NCBI GenBank assembly: GCA_023445955.1
Contig: JAEXJH010000051.1
Span: 1 to 6,425 of the forward strand
DNA from: Pseudomonadota bacterium
GTDB taxonomy: Bacteria > Pseudomonadota > Alphaproteobacteria > Caulobacterales > Caulobacteraceae
Direction: 5' to 3'
Length of the DNA stretch: 6,425 bases
Position numbers and translations under genes: made by a program. A model generated the notes under the pieces. The model made no database searches. It was not told where the DNA came from and saw nothing but the letters and a program-made list of their open reading frames with translations. Positions 1-5,993 of this stretch are shown here, in pieces; positions within the stretch are counted from its first letter, which is position 1, and the number at the start of each line of letters is the position of its first letter.

Positions 1-21
1 TCTGATGTGTATATGAGACAG
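1..21 (+). other. Sequencing adapter remnant (Nextera mosaic end) at contig edge
   Basis: These bases match the 3' end of the Nextera read-1 primer, including the Tn5 mosaic end, at 19 of 21 positions; both differences (positions 3 and 14) are A in the adapter and T here. The reading frame of the following SDR gene is open from position 23 but meets a TGA at 14-16 inside this stretch, as expected if genomic sequence begins only at about base 22. The match was recognised from memory of the adapter, not by a search. Confidence 0.9.
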
Positions 22-22
22 G

Positions 23-517
23 GATTGGACCGAGGCCCGGTTCGTTATCGACACCAACATTACTGGAACGGTCTATCTGATCCAGCACATCGCCAGGGAC
101 ATGCGCGAACGCGACCACGGCAAGATCCTGGTCACCGGTTCGATCGCAGGCTTGATGCCGGGATCGTTCCAAGCCGTTTACAACGGCACCAAGGCCTTCC
201 TTGACAGCTTTGCCTGGGCGCTGCGCAACGAGCTGAAGGACACCAATGTCACCGTCAGCTGTCTGATGCCCGGGCCCACCGACACCGAGTTCTTCGAGCG
301 GGCCGACATGCTCGACACCAAGGTCGGCGCCGATCCCAAGAAGGCAAATCCGGCCGACGTGGCGCTGACGGGATATCGCGCCATGCAGAAGGGCGAGGGA
401 GATGTCGTCGCCGGCTTCAAGAACAAGCTGCAAGCGGCCATGGCGGCGGTGACGCCGCAAAGCGTGCTGGCCGAGCAGCATCGCAAGATGGCCGAGCCTG
501 GGAGCGGAAAGTCATGA
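23..517 (+). CDS. Short-chain dehydrogenase/reductase, 3' part only (5' end missing)
   Basis: This is the C-terminal 164 residues of a classical SDR, an NAD(P)H-dependent cytosolic oxidoreductase. Counting from the codon at 23, the catalytic tetrad is visible as N12 (in DTNITGT), S40 (in VTGSIAG), Y53 and K57 (YNGTK). The 13-residue Ser-Tyr spacing and YxxxK are typical of the family. A PG motif follows the next strand (CLMPGPTDTEFF), where the nicotinamide end of the cofactor is bound. The N-terminal Rossmann half with the TGxxxGIG cofactor loop, about 90-100 residues, is missing because the contig starts here. An ATG at 101 is internal, not the true start, since conserved residues lie upstream of it. 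The substrate cannot be told from the sequence. The stop codon overlaps the start of the next small gene, so the two are probably co-transcribed. Confidence 0.93.
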   Translation, partial: DWTEARFVIDTNITGTVYLIQHIARDMRERDHGKILVTGSIAGLMPGSFQAVYNGTKAFLDSFAWALRNELKDTNVTVSCLMPGPTDTEFFERADMLDTKVGADPKKANPADVALTGYRAMQKGEGDVVAGFKNKLQAAMAAVTPQSVLAEQHRKMAEPGSGKS

Positions 518-654
518 TGGAAGAGCGCGACAAGGCGCCTGCCGAGCGAGACGCTGGCCTTGAGGCTCCGCCTCCGCCAGCGCTCGATCCCAACAAGAAG
601 ACCGACGCCACACACGACCCGACCGCCGATGATCCAGGAAATGGTGCGGACTGA
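514..654 (+). CDS. Small polar hypothetical protein (46 aa), overlaps SDR stop
   Basis: An ATG at 514 overlaps the SDR stop codon as ATGA, the usual arrangement for translational coupling. A GGAG at 501-504 lies 9 bases before this ATG, which favours it over the second ATG at 517. The product begins MMEERDKAPAERDAG, has a run of four prolines in the middle (EAPPPPALDPNKK) and ends in an acidic, Asp-rich tail (DPTADDPGNGAD). There is no membrane segment, no cysteine and almost no bulky hydrophobic residue, so it is expected to be disordered. I do not recognise a family. The coupled position and start context support expression, but a chance ORF of this length is possible. Its function is unknown. 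Confidence 0.5.
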   Translation: MMEERDKAPAERDAGLEAPPPPALDPNKKTDATHDPTADDPGNGAD

Positions 655-664
655 TCTCGGTTAG

Positions 665-684
665 GGCGCTCAAGTGCGAGCGCC
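665..684 (+). repeat. Inverted repeat (7-bp stem, 6-base loop) between two small genes
   Basis: GGCGCTC at 665-671 and GAGCGCC at 678-684 are exact reverse complements separated by AAGTGC. The hairpin sits 10 bases after the stop of the first small gene and 23 bases before the likely start of the second. No T-run follows on the + strand, so it is not a standard intrinsic terminator. It could be an mRNA stabilising or processing hairpin, or an attenuating structure. Confidence 0.45.
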
Positions 685-694
685 GTCGGCAAAA

Positions 695-699
695 AAGGA
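695..699 (+). promoter_or_regulatory. Ribosome binding site deciding the start at 708
   Basis: AAGGA at 695-699 lies 8 bases before the ATG at 708. This spacing supports 708 over the in-frame ATG at 699, which overlaps the Shine-Dalgarno sequence itself. Confidence 0.5.
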
Positions 700-707
700 T
701 GGAATGG

Positions 708-890
708 ATGACCCAGAAAGCCAACACCGATGGCCGTAAGGCCAATGAGGCATCGCCACTCGGCGAACGGCCGGGCTTGGTGAGCGAAAAGGGCGCGGTG
801 AAGACGGGCAAGGCCGAGCAGCGCTCGGCCGGCCCCGACGGCCCCGACGCCGCGGAGGTCGGCGATACCTTCAAGCGCTCAAGGTCCTAA
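708..890 (+). CDS. Small polar hypothetical protein (60 aa)
   Basis: The product begins MTQKANTDGRKANEASPL and is rich in K, R, E, D, G, S and A, with no transmembrane segment, no aromatic residue apart from one Phe near the end, and no cysteine; it is probably disordered. The chosen start follows AAGGA at good spacing; a start at 699 would add three residues (MEW). A GPDGPDA segment is encoded by a 9-base direct duplication (831-839 and 840-848). I recognise no domain. Like the shorter protein just upstream it is small, charged and lacks a hydrophobic core, so the two may be a functional pair or stress-related accessory proteins; that is inference only. The next gene begins 200 bases downstream, so it may end the SDR transcription unit. 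Confidence 0.55.
   Translation: MTQKANTDGRKANEASPLGERPGLVSEKGAVKTGKAEQRSAGPDGPDAAEVGDTFKRSRS
812..830 (+). repeat. Perfect 8-bp inverted repeat inside small gene
   Basis: GGCCGAGC (812-819) and GCTCGGCC (823-830) are exact reverse complements around a 3-base AGC loop, giving a strong potential mRNA hairpin within the 60-aa ORF. GC-rich coding sequence can produce such pairs by chance, so a role is uncertain. Confidence 0.35.
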
Positions 891-1003
891 GCGCGGCGAG
901 CGTAGCCCTTCCGTCCGACATATGGTGCGGGTCGCAAGCTTGGCGCTAACGACTTTGCCCTGACGCGCGTCGCAGGCGTTAGCCGCCACCATTTGATGTG
1001 AGA

Positions 1004-1028
1004 GGAACGATCCCAGCGGCAACGCTTT
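1004..1028 (+). promoter_or_regulatory. Possible ECF sigma factor (EcfG-like) promoter for the NRAMP-like gene
   Basis: GGAAC at 1004-1008 is followed after 16 bases by CTTT at 1025-1028. The general-stress sigma factor EcfG of alphaproteobacteria uses GGAAC, 16-17 bases, then CGTT; here the -35 matches exactly and the -10 matches at three of four bases. It lies 64 bases before the GTG start of the NRAMP-like gene, a plausible leader length. Short motifs like this arise by chance, so the call is tentative. Confidence 0.3.
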
Positions 1029-1091
1029 CTTGGTGATCAGCTTTCTATCGGGTGACCTCGTGGCCGGCACTTCGACCTCAACGGGCCTAGC

Positions 1092-2378
1092 GTGAGCGGC
1101 CTTCGTCGTCGCATCCGTTCGATCGCTCTTTTCGAGCAGCTGGGGCCAGGCCTTGTCACCGGCGCGGCCGACGATGATCCCTCCGGCATCGCCACATACT
1201 CCCAGACCGGCGCCAGGTTCGGGTTCGGCCTGCTGTGGACTCTCCTGCTGACCTACCCGCTGATGACGGCGATCCAGCTGGTAAGCGGTCAGATCGGCCG
1301 GGTCACCGGCAAAGGCCTCGCCCACAATATGGGCGCGGTGATCCCGCGAGCGGCGGTCACTGGGCTGGTGGCCCTGCTATTCGTCGCCAACACTATCAAT
1401 ATCGGCGCGGATCTGGCGGCGATGGGCGCGGCCGGTCAGCTCTTGGCGGGTGGGGGTGCTCACCTCTTCACCATCGCCTTCGCGGTCGCCTCGCTGCTGC
1501 TGCAGATGTTCATTCCCTACAAGAAGTACGTCAAAATCCTGAAGTGGCTCACGCTGGTCCTGTTCGCTTACGTGGCGGTGGTTCTGGTGGTGCGGTTGGA
1601 CTGGGCGCAGGTCGGCCGCGGCCTCTTCATGCCGGACCTGGCGATGCTCAAATCCAAGGAGGCGATCACGACCATCGTGGCGCTCTTCGGCACGACGATC
1701 AGTCCGTACCTGTTCTTCTGGCAGACGGCTCAAGAAGTCGAAGACGTGGATCACGATGCTGAGGCCAAGCCGTTGAAAGAGGCTCCCGAGCAGGCCAAGC
1801 GTGAAATGGGGCGCATCCGGCTGGACACTTTCTTCGGCATGGCGGTCTCCAATCTCATCGCCTTGGCGATCATGATCGCCACCGCCGCAACCTTGCACGC
1901 GGCGGGCAAGACCCAGATCGCCACCGCGGCGGACGCGGCCAAGGCGCTGGAGCCGGCGGCCGGCAAGTTCGCGTTCCTGCTGTTTAGCCTGGGTATCATC
2001 GGCACCGGCCTGTTGTCGGTCCCGGTGCTGGCGGGCTCTGCGGCCTATGCGGTGGGCGAAACCCGTGGGTGGACCTGCGGTCTCGACAACAAGCCGTGGG
2101 AAGCGGTGGGCTTCTATTGTGTCATCGGCGCGGCGACCTTGCTGGGCGTTGGCATCGACGCCTTGAACATCGATCCGATGAAGGCCCTCTTCTGGAGCGC
2201 GGTCGTCAAAGGGGTGATCGCTGTCCCGATGATGATCGTCATGATGGTCGTCGTCTCGCGACGAGACCAGATGGGCCGGTTCATCGCTGGGCCCGCGTTG
2301 AAGAGCTTTGGCTGGTTGGCGACGGCGGTGATGGCAGCGGCTACCGTGGCCATGTTCGCGGCGATGGCGATCGGTTGA
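1092..2378 (+). CDS. NRAMP-superfamily divalent cation transporter (divergent metal site)
   Basis: This is a polytopic inner-membrane protein of 428 residues with about 11 hydrophobic segments, as in the SLC11/NRAMP family. The first helix carries GPGLVTGAADDDPSG (residues 18-32), matching the unwound TM1 that holds the DPGN motif in classical NRAMPs; here Asp29-Pro30 are kept and the Asn position is Gly32. The TM6 segment is GTTISPYLFFWQ (200-211), where classical members have an MPH motif: Ser204 and Tyr206 replace the metal-binding Met and the His. A charged loop (residues 214-244) links TM6 and TM7. Transported substrates in the family are usually Mn2+, Fe2+ or other divalent ions; the altered site resembles the distant NRMT-type members that carry Mg2+/Mn2+, so substrate is open. 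The GTG at 1092 is the only usable start, because an in-frame TGA lies at 1053-1055 and no other start codon lies between; the ribosome site is weak. It is convergent with the TonB receptor gene. Confidence 0.88.
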   Translation: MSGLRRRIRSIALFEQLGPGLVTGAADDDPSGIATYSQTGARFGFGLLWTLLLTYPLMTAIQLVSGQIGRVTGKGLAHNMGAVIPRAAVTGLVALLFVANTINIGADLAAMGAAGQLLAGGGAHLFTIAFAVASLLLQMFIPYKKYVKILKWLTLVLFAYVAVVLVVRLDWAQVGRGLFMPDLAMLKSKEAITTIVALFGTTISPYLFFWQTAQEVEDVDHDAEAKPLKEAPEQAKREMGRIRLDTFFGMAVSNLIALAIMIATAATLHAAGKTQIATAADAAKALEPAAGKFAFLLFSLGIIGTGLLSVPVLAGSAAYAVGETRGWTCGLDNKPWEAVGFYCVIGAATLLGVGIDALNIDPMKALFWSAVVKGVIAVPMMIVMMVVVSRRDQMGRFIAGPALKSFGWLATAVMAAATVAMFAAMAIG

Positions 2379-2629
2379 GTTAGCGCCGGTTCGAGCTTCG
2401 CCGCATCTGAGCTATTTCCGCGACGCGGCTCGAGCTCCGGTCGCGCCTTGCTTTCACAGCCGGATCGCCGAAGTCCGTTCTGCGTGAGAATTCGCCAGGT
2501 ACAGTTTCGATGCGAACGGCTTGATCAGGTAGCTTGGCTGACCGGCACTTGCAGAATTCTGTTCGCGCCGAAAGAATTCATTGAGTTTCGCCCACAATCG
2601 GCGCGCAAGAAGCCGACGTAATCACGCAC

Positions 2630-2658
2630 TTGTGAGTCATTTGAAAAATTCATATAAT
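2630..2658 (+). promoter_or_regulatory. Sigma-70-like promoter in the AT-rich islet
   Basis: A consensus -10 (TATAAT, 2653-2658) lies exactly 17 bases after TTGTGA (2630-2635), which matches the -35 consensus at four of six bases. A start near 2665 would give a rightward transcript running toward, and antisense to, the 3' end of the TonB receptor gene. The only early + strand ORF is a 30-codon one starting at 2694 without a clear ribosome site. AT-rich DNA often yields promoter-like matches, so activity is unproven. Confidence 0.35.
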
Positions 2659-2666
2659 CCATACAC

Positions 2667-2765
2667 TTAAGAGTACTTGGCTTCTTTGACGTAATGGGCG
2701 TCGGCATTGATCAGTTTTCTGGGCAAAATGCCTTTAAATTTCAGATAGATATCTACTTCATTCAT
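2667..2765 (-). other. Short open frame of uncertain status, possible gene remnant
   Basis: Reading the - strand from an ATG at 2765 gives 32 residues, MNEVDIYLKFKGILPRKLIN followed by ADAHYVKEAKYS and a stop. The composition is protein-like and unlike the Arg- and Pro-rich shadow frames of the GC-rich neighbours, and the frame remains open upstream. There is no Shine-Dalgarno sequence before the ATG. It may be the tail of a decayed or transferred gene, or chance in AT-rich DNA. I do not recognise a family. Confidence 0.2.
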
Positions 2766-2846
2766 GATCGAGTGGGAGTAGGTTAGATCATAGTCGGCGA
2801 GCCGCTGCTCAAAGCTAAGCGCTAACCGGCCTGATCGCCTCACGAT

Positions 2847-2868
2847 CCGGCGGCGCATTCGCCGCCGG
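2847..2868. terminator. Strong GC hairpin downstream of TonB receptor gene, possible terminator
   Basis: CCGGCGGCG (2847-2855) and CGCCGCCGG (2860-2868) are exact reverse complements with a 4-base CATT loop: a 9-bp all-GC stem. It lies 67 bases beyond the stop of the - strand TonB receptor gene. No T-run follows on either strand, so it is not a classic intrinsic terminator; it could protect the mRNA 3' end or act in termination of the convergent transcripts. Confidence 0.45.
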
Positions 2869-2935
2869 CGAAGGTCCCGCTTCTCCCTGCGCGCATGCCG
2901 CCTTTGTCGTTGCGGTAGGTCCAGCGGCGGAATGC

Positions 2936-5101
2936 CTAGCCGCCAGCCTCGACCAGATCGTTCGACGTCTCCGCCTTCCTGCCGCCGAAGGGCATGCTCA
3001 GCGTCAGGCTTACCGCCCGGCGGGAATTGCGCCGCCAGCTGCTCTCGACCAGGGTTGCGGTGTCGATGCGGGTGCGTTCGCGGGCGGAGTCGAACAGGTC
3101 CGAGACCGCCAGCACCGCCGAGCTGCCGTTCTTGAAGACATGCCGATAGCCCAGGTTGACGCTGGTCAAGGCCAGCCGGTCGCCCTGGATCAGCGGTCGC
3201 TTGCTGCGGTAGTCGATGCTGACCTGGGCCATGTCCGAGGCGGTGGCCTGGAAGTCGAGGCCGGCCTTGGCCGAGCCGTTGACGCCTTCGCGCGCCCCCA
3301 GGCCCAGATTTGCTCCGTCGAAGCGGTTGTAGCCGACATTGCCGCTGATCCGGTAGGTGAGCTCGGACGTGAGCTTGCCCCGACCGGAAACATCGAGACC
3401 CGCGGCGGTGTTCTTGCCGACGTTCTCGTGGGTGGTCAGCAGCACGGTGGGCGAGATGAACCGGCTGACCTCGGCGAAGGCGTTGTCGGTCAGGCGGTAA
3501 TAGGCCGTCGCGCCCCACGACGTCGCCCCGCTTTCATAGGCGTAGCCCGCCTCGAAGGACTGCGTTTCCTTGGGCTTGAGATGCGGGTTGCCGGCCCGCA
3601 CGTTCAGCGGATCGGAGAACACCGGATAGGGATTGAGGTCCTCGATGTCGGGCCGATAGATCCGCTTGCTGTAGCTGAGGCGCAGGTTCTGGCTGTCGGT
3701 CAGGTCGTACTGCAGGTGCAGGGTCGGATAGACGCGGAAGTATCCGGTGTGGTTGCGCTGGGCGGTGTCGACCTGGTCGCCATCGGTCGAGGTGTCCTCC
3801 AGCCGCAGGCCCAGCACCGCCGTCAGCCTGGTCGCCAGCTTGCGGTCATAGGTCGCGTAGAGGGCGTGCGTCCGCTGGACATAGACGAAGCGGTTGGTCA
3901 TCGCCGGATCGGGCGTCGTGACGCCGGTGACGGGGTCGGTCGTCGCGCCGAACGCCTGGTAGTCGGCGCTGTTGCGTTGATAGTCGTAGCCGAGCAGCAG
4001 CTTGCCGCCGGCCAAATCCTGTTTGTACTCGGCGGTGGCCTCGCCTTGCGTCTCGACGCCGCGCGGGCGCTGCTCGTCCATCGTCACCGGACCTGCGGGA
4101 AGGCGGTAGCGATTGGTGAAGAGGCGCGTGCGCTTCTCGATAGTCTGGCCACGGCGCAGGTCGAGGGTGAACTCCCGACCCGTCTGGTCGAAAGCGTGGC
4201 GATAGCGGGCCGTCGCCTCGGTGTTGTCCTCGCGCTCTCGGCCCGTGCCGATCCGGTCGTAGTCGGCGGTGATCGCGCCGGACGCGTCTCGTGTCAGGTT
4301 TCTTTGCTGGACGCGCGGATCACCGATGCGGCTGGAGTAGCTGCCGCCGACGCCGAGCCGGTCCTTGGCCGTAAGGTCGTAATCGACGGAGGCGCTGGCC
4401 ATGGCTGTCGTGCGCCGGCTCTTCAGCAGGCTGTCCTGGCGGCTGCGGGTCGCTGAGCCCGTGACCGGATCGATGCGCGTGCGATCGTCGGTGAACGGAC
4501 GCCAGGCCAGGTCGCGGCGCACGCTGGCGTTGGCCGAAACCTGCAACGGTCCTGCGCGCCGACTGATGCTGCCGCCGACGCTGGCGCGGCCGTCCGAGCC
4601 CGCGCTGGCCCGCACCGAGCCGGACAGCCCAGGCTTGCGGCTCTTCTTGGTGATGATGTTGATGACGCCGGCGCCGCCGTCGGGCTTGAAGGCCGCGGAC
4701 GGATTGGTGATCACCTCGACACGGTCGATCGTGTCGGCGGGCAGGCTCTGCAGGGTCTCGGCGCGGTTGGCGGCGCTCATCGTGGTCGAGGGCTTGCCGT
4801 CGATCAGGACCTGCACGCTGGAGTCGCCGCGCAGGCTGAGATTGCCCTGGGCGTCGATGTCGACGGAGGGCAGGTTGCGGAGCACGTCGCTAAGCGTGCC
4901 GGATGCGCCGACCAGATCGTTGGCCACGCTGTAGCTCTTGCGATCGATCGATTCCACGACGTCCGGGCGCTTGCCGGAGATCACCACGGCCGACACCGCC
5001 GGCGCAGGCTGTTCGGCCGCGGTCTGGGCAGGTTGCTGCGCCAGCGCCAGGGCGCCTGGCGCGCAGCTCATCGCCAAGGCCGTCAACAAGGTCTTACGCA
5101 T
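2936..5101 (-). CDS. TonB-dependent outer-membrane receptor, OMP beta-barrel family
   Basis: This 721-residue protein is an energy-coupled outer-membrane importer. It has a signal peptide (Arg2, Lys3, a hydrophobic core, likely cleavage after ALA at 19-21), then a Q/A/P-rich linker and a TonB-box-like segment AVVISGKRP (38-46). The plug domain spans roughly 47-153, with SDVLRNLPSVDID (71-83), LRGDSSVQVLIDGKPS (90-105), IDRVEVITNPSA (125-136) and the closing GVINIITKK (145-153). The rest is a beta barrel with many Tyr/Arg-rich strands and a conserved LNPYPVFSDPLNVRAGNPHL segment. The last strand ends SLTLSMPFGG, followed by a 14-residue polar tail, so the barrel's terminal Phe is not at the very C-terminus. 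The start at 5101 is chosen for the signal peptide; the frame stays open for 208 codons upstream, but that part overlaps the phosphatase gene and has no receptor features. The substrate is unknown; siderophores, vitamins, sugars or peptides are all possible. Confidence 0.93.
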   Translation of the reverse strand: MRKTLLTALAMSCAPGALALAQQPAQTAAEQPAPAVSAVVISGKRPDVVESIDRKSYSVANDLVGASGTLSDVLRNLPSVDIDAQGNLSLRGDSSVQVLIDGKPSTTMSAANRAETLQSLPADTIDRVEVITNPSAAFKPDGGAGVINIITKKSRKPGLSGSVRASAGSDGRASVGGSISRRAGPLQVSANASVRRDLAWRPFTDDRTRIDPVTGSATRSRQDSLLKSRRTTAMASASVDYDLTAKDRLGVGGSYSSRIGDPRVQQRNLTRDASGAITADYDRIGTGREREDNTEATARYRHAFDQTGREFTLDLRRGQTIEKRTRLFTNRYRLPAGPVTMDEQRPRGVETQGEATAEYKQDLAGGKLLLGYDYQRNSADYQAFGATTDPVTGVTTPDPAMTNRFVYVQRTHALYATYDRKLATRLTAVLGLRLEDTSTDGDQVDTAQRNHTGYFRVYPTLHLQYDLTDSQNLRLSYSKRIYRPDIEDLNPYPVFSDPLNVRAGNPHLKPKETQSFEAGYAYESGATSWGATAYYRLTDNAFAEVSRFISPTVLLTTHENVGKNTAAGLDVSGRGKLTSELTYRISGNVGYNRFDGANLGLGAREGVNGSAKAGLDFQATASDMAQVSIDYRSKRPLIQGDRLALTSVNLGYRHVFKNGSSAVLAVSDLFDSARERTRIDTATLVESSWRRNSRRAVSLTLSMPFGGRKAETSNDLVEAGG

Positions 5102-5166
5102 CGAGTCGTCCCGCCAGCAAAGCTGCGGCAGGTATCGGGGCAAGCGGATTTGCAGCCCATGTCGGG

Positions 5167-5188
5167 CAGGTTGATAATCCCCAACCTG
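5167..5188. repeat. 7-bp inverted repeat between phosphatase and receptor genes
   Basis: CAGGTTG (5167-5173) and CAACCTG (5182-5188) are perfect reverse complements around an 8-base loop. The element begins 11 bases after the phosphatase stop and ends 66 bases before the receptor ATG, reading along the - strand. It could be an operator for the receptor, a weak terminator separating the two genes, or a stem in an intercistronic mRNA. No T-run follows on the - strand. Confidence 0.4.
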
Positions 5189-5199
5189 ATGCGCGTGCG

Positions 5200-5988
5200 T
5201 TACGACGCCGGGCGCGCATTCTTTAGGATCGGACCTTGTCGCAGGTAGGGACCGTAGAGGCGCTCGGCCTTGGCGAAGGCGGCTGGACCCAGAAGCGCGG
5301 CGATCAGGAGCAGGGCGGCGACGAAGGCCGGGCCGTCCTCGAAAGGGCGCATGGCGGGCGTCGGCGGCGGGGCCGAGGCGGCGAGGGCGATGGCCAGGCA
5401 GGCCAGGGCCGCGCCCAGCGCCGCGCCGGCGATGACGTCCGAGGGCCAGTGGGCGCCTAGGTAGACGCGCGAGACCAGGGTCACGAGGATCAGCCCGACG
5501 GCGGGCGTCCAGACGAGAGGCCGCCAGCGGCGCGGCAGCGGGCGGGCCGCCATCCAGGCCAGCACGAGGTAGAGCGCCGCCGCCGAACTGGCGTGGCCGC
5601 TGGGGAAGCTGAAGGCGTCCACGCCCGAATAGATCGCTGTGGGCCGCGCGACGTGGAAGGCGCCCTTGAAGGCGGGCGTGGCGATGGCCGCGCCGATCAT
5701 CGCCAGGGCGAGCGCCAGAGCCCACCGCCAGCGGCGACGCCAGAGCAGATAGAGCGCCGCCAATATCGTGACGGCGGTGCGTTGGCTGCCATCGCCCAGG
5801 GCCGAGGCGATCATCATCACCGTGTCCAGCCAGGGCCTCCGCACGCCGTAGAGCCAGTGCGCCACGGCGGCGTCCATGTGAACGACCGGGGTCCGTCCGA
5901 CGACAGCGGCGCCGAGGCTCAGGACGAAGGCGATCAGGAAACAGGCGAGCGCCGTGATCCGCCAGCGGAGGGTTTCAGATTCCGGCAT
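5200..5988 (-). CDS. PAP2-family membrane phosphatase (lipid or undecaprenyl-PP phosphatase-like)
   Basis: The 262-residue integral membrane protein carries all three PAP2 signature motifs: K108-x6-R115-P116 (KGAFHVARP), PSGH at 129-132 and S173-R174-x5-H180-x3-D184. These form the periplasm-facing phosphatase site; in this superfamily His180 is the nucleophile, with His132 as acid/base. Hydrophobic segments lie near residues 12-30, 72-82, 89-106, 135-148, 160-172, 185-205 and 220-238. The last one, plus a polar tail to 262, extends beyond the usual six-helix core. Likely substrates are undecaprenyl diphosphate, phosphatidic acid or phosphatidylglycerol phosphate; the sequence does not separate these. 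The ATG at 5988 has GGAG 6 bases upstream. The TonB receptor gene follows on the same strand after 98 bases and may share its transcript. Confidence 0.92.
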   Translation of the reverse strand: MPESETLRWRITALACFLIAFVLSLGAAVVGRTPVVHMDAAVAHWLYGVRRPWLDTVMMIASALGDGSQRTAVTILAALYLLWRRRWRWALALALAMIGAAIATPAFKGAFHVARPTAIYSGVDAFSFPSGHASSAAALYLVLAWMAARPLPRRWRPLVWTPAVGLILVTLVSRVYLGAHWPSDVIAGAALGAALACLAIALAASAPPPTPAMRPFEDGPAFVAALLLIAALLGPAAFAKAERLYGPYLRQGPILKNARPAS

Positions 5989-5993
5989 CGTGG

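Larger units (their letters stand above)
2379..2935. other. Intergenic region between convergent genes, with an AT-rich islet
   Basis: No convincing gene is present in these 557 bases. The left part (2379-2520) has normal GC and shows nothing I can identify. From about 2560 to 2790 the sequence is markedly richer in A and T than the rest of the window, with runs such as TTGAAAAATTCATATAAT. It holds a promoter-like element on the + strand and short open frames on both strands, described separately. The right part contains a strong GC hairpin. Both flanking genes end toward this region, so some of it should be transcription-termination sequence. Confidence 0.6.

Noticed and set aside
178..615. 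145-codon - strand frame across the SDR and first small gene
   Set aside because: It is antisense to the SDR catalytic region, has a low-complexity Ser/Ala/Leu composition, and no supporting start signal.
879..1325. 148-codon - strand frame covering the gap before the NRAMP-like gene
   Set aside because: It overlaps the conserved N-terminus of the transporter on the other strand and has no recognisable motif or ribosome site.
2667..3518. Long - strand frame of 283 codons overlapping the 3' end of the receptor gene
   Set aside because: Most of it is an Arg/Pro/Gln-rich out-of-frame reading of the receptor. Only its last part, outside the receptor, has protein-like composition, and that is listed separately at low confidence.
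3140..4456. Open frame of 438 codons on the + strand, inside the TonB receptor gene
   Set aside because: It lies antisense to a receptor with clear signal peptide, plug and barrel motifs. Its Val/Gly/Arg-rich, domainless product is typical of antisense frames in GC-rich DNA.
5102..5725. In-frame extension of the TonB receptor by 208 codons upstream of 5101
   Set aside because: The extension would precede a proper signal peptide and overlaps the PAP2 gene in another frame. It shows only Arg/Ala/Pro-rich shadow sequence.
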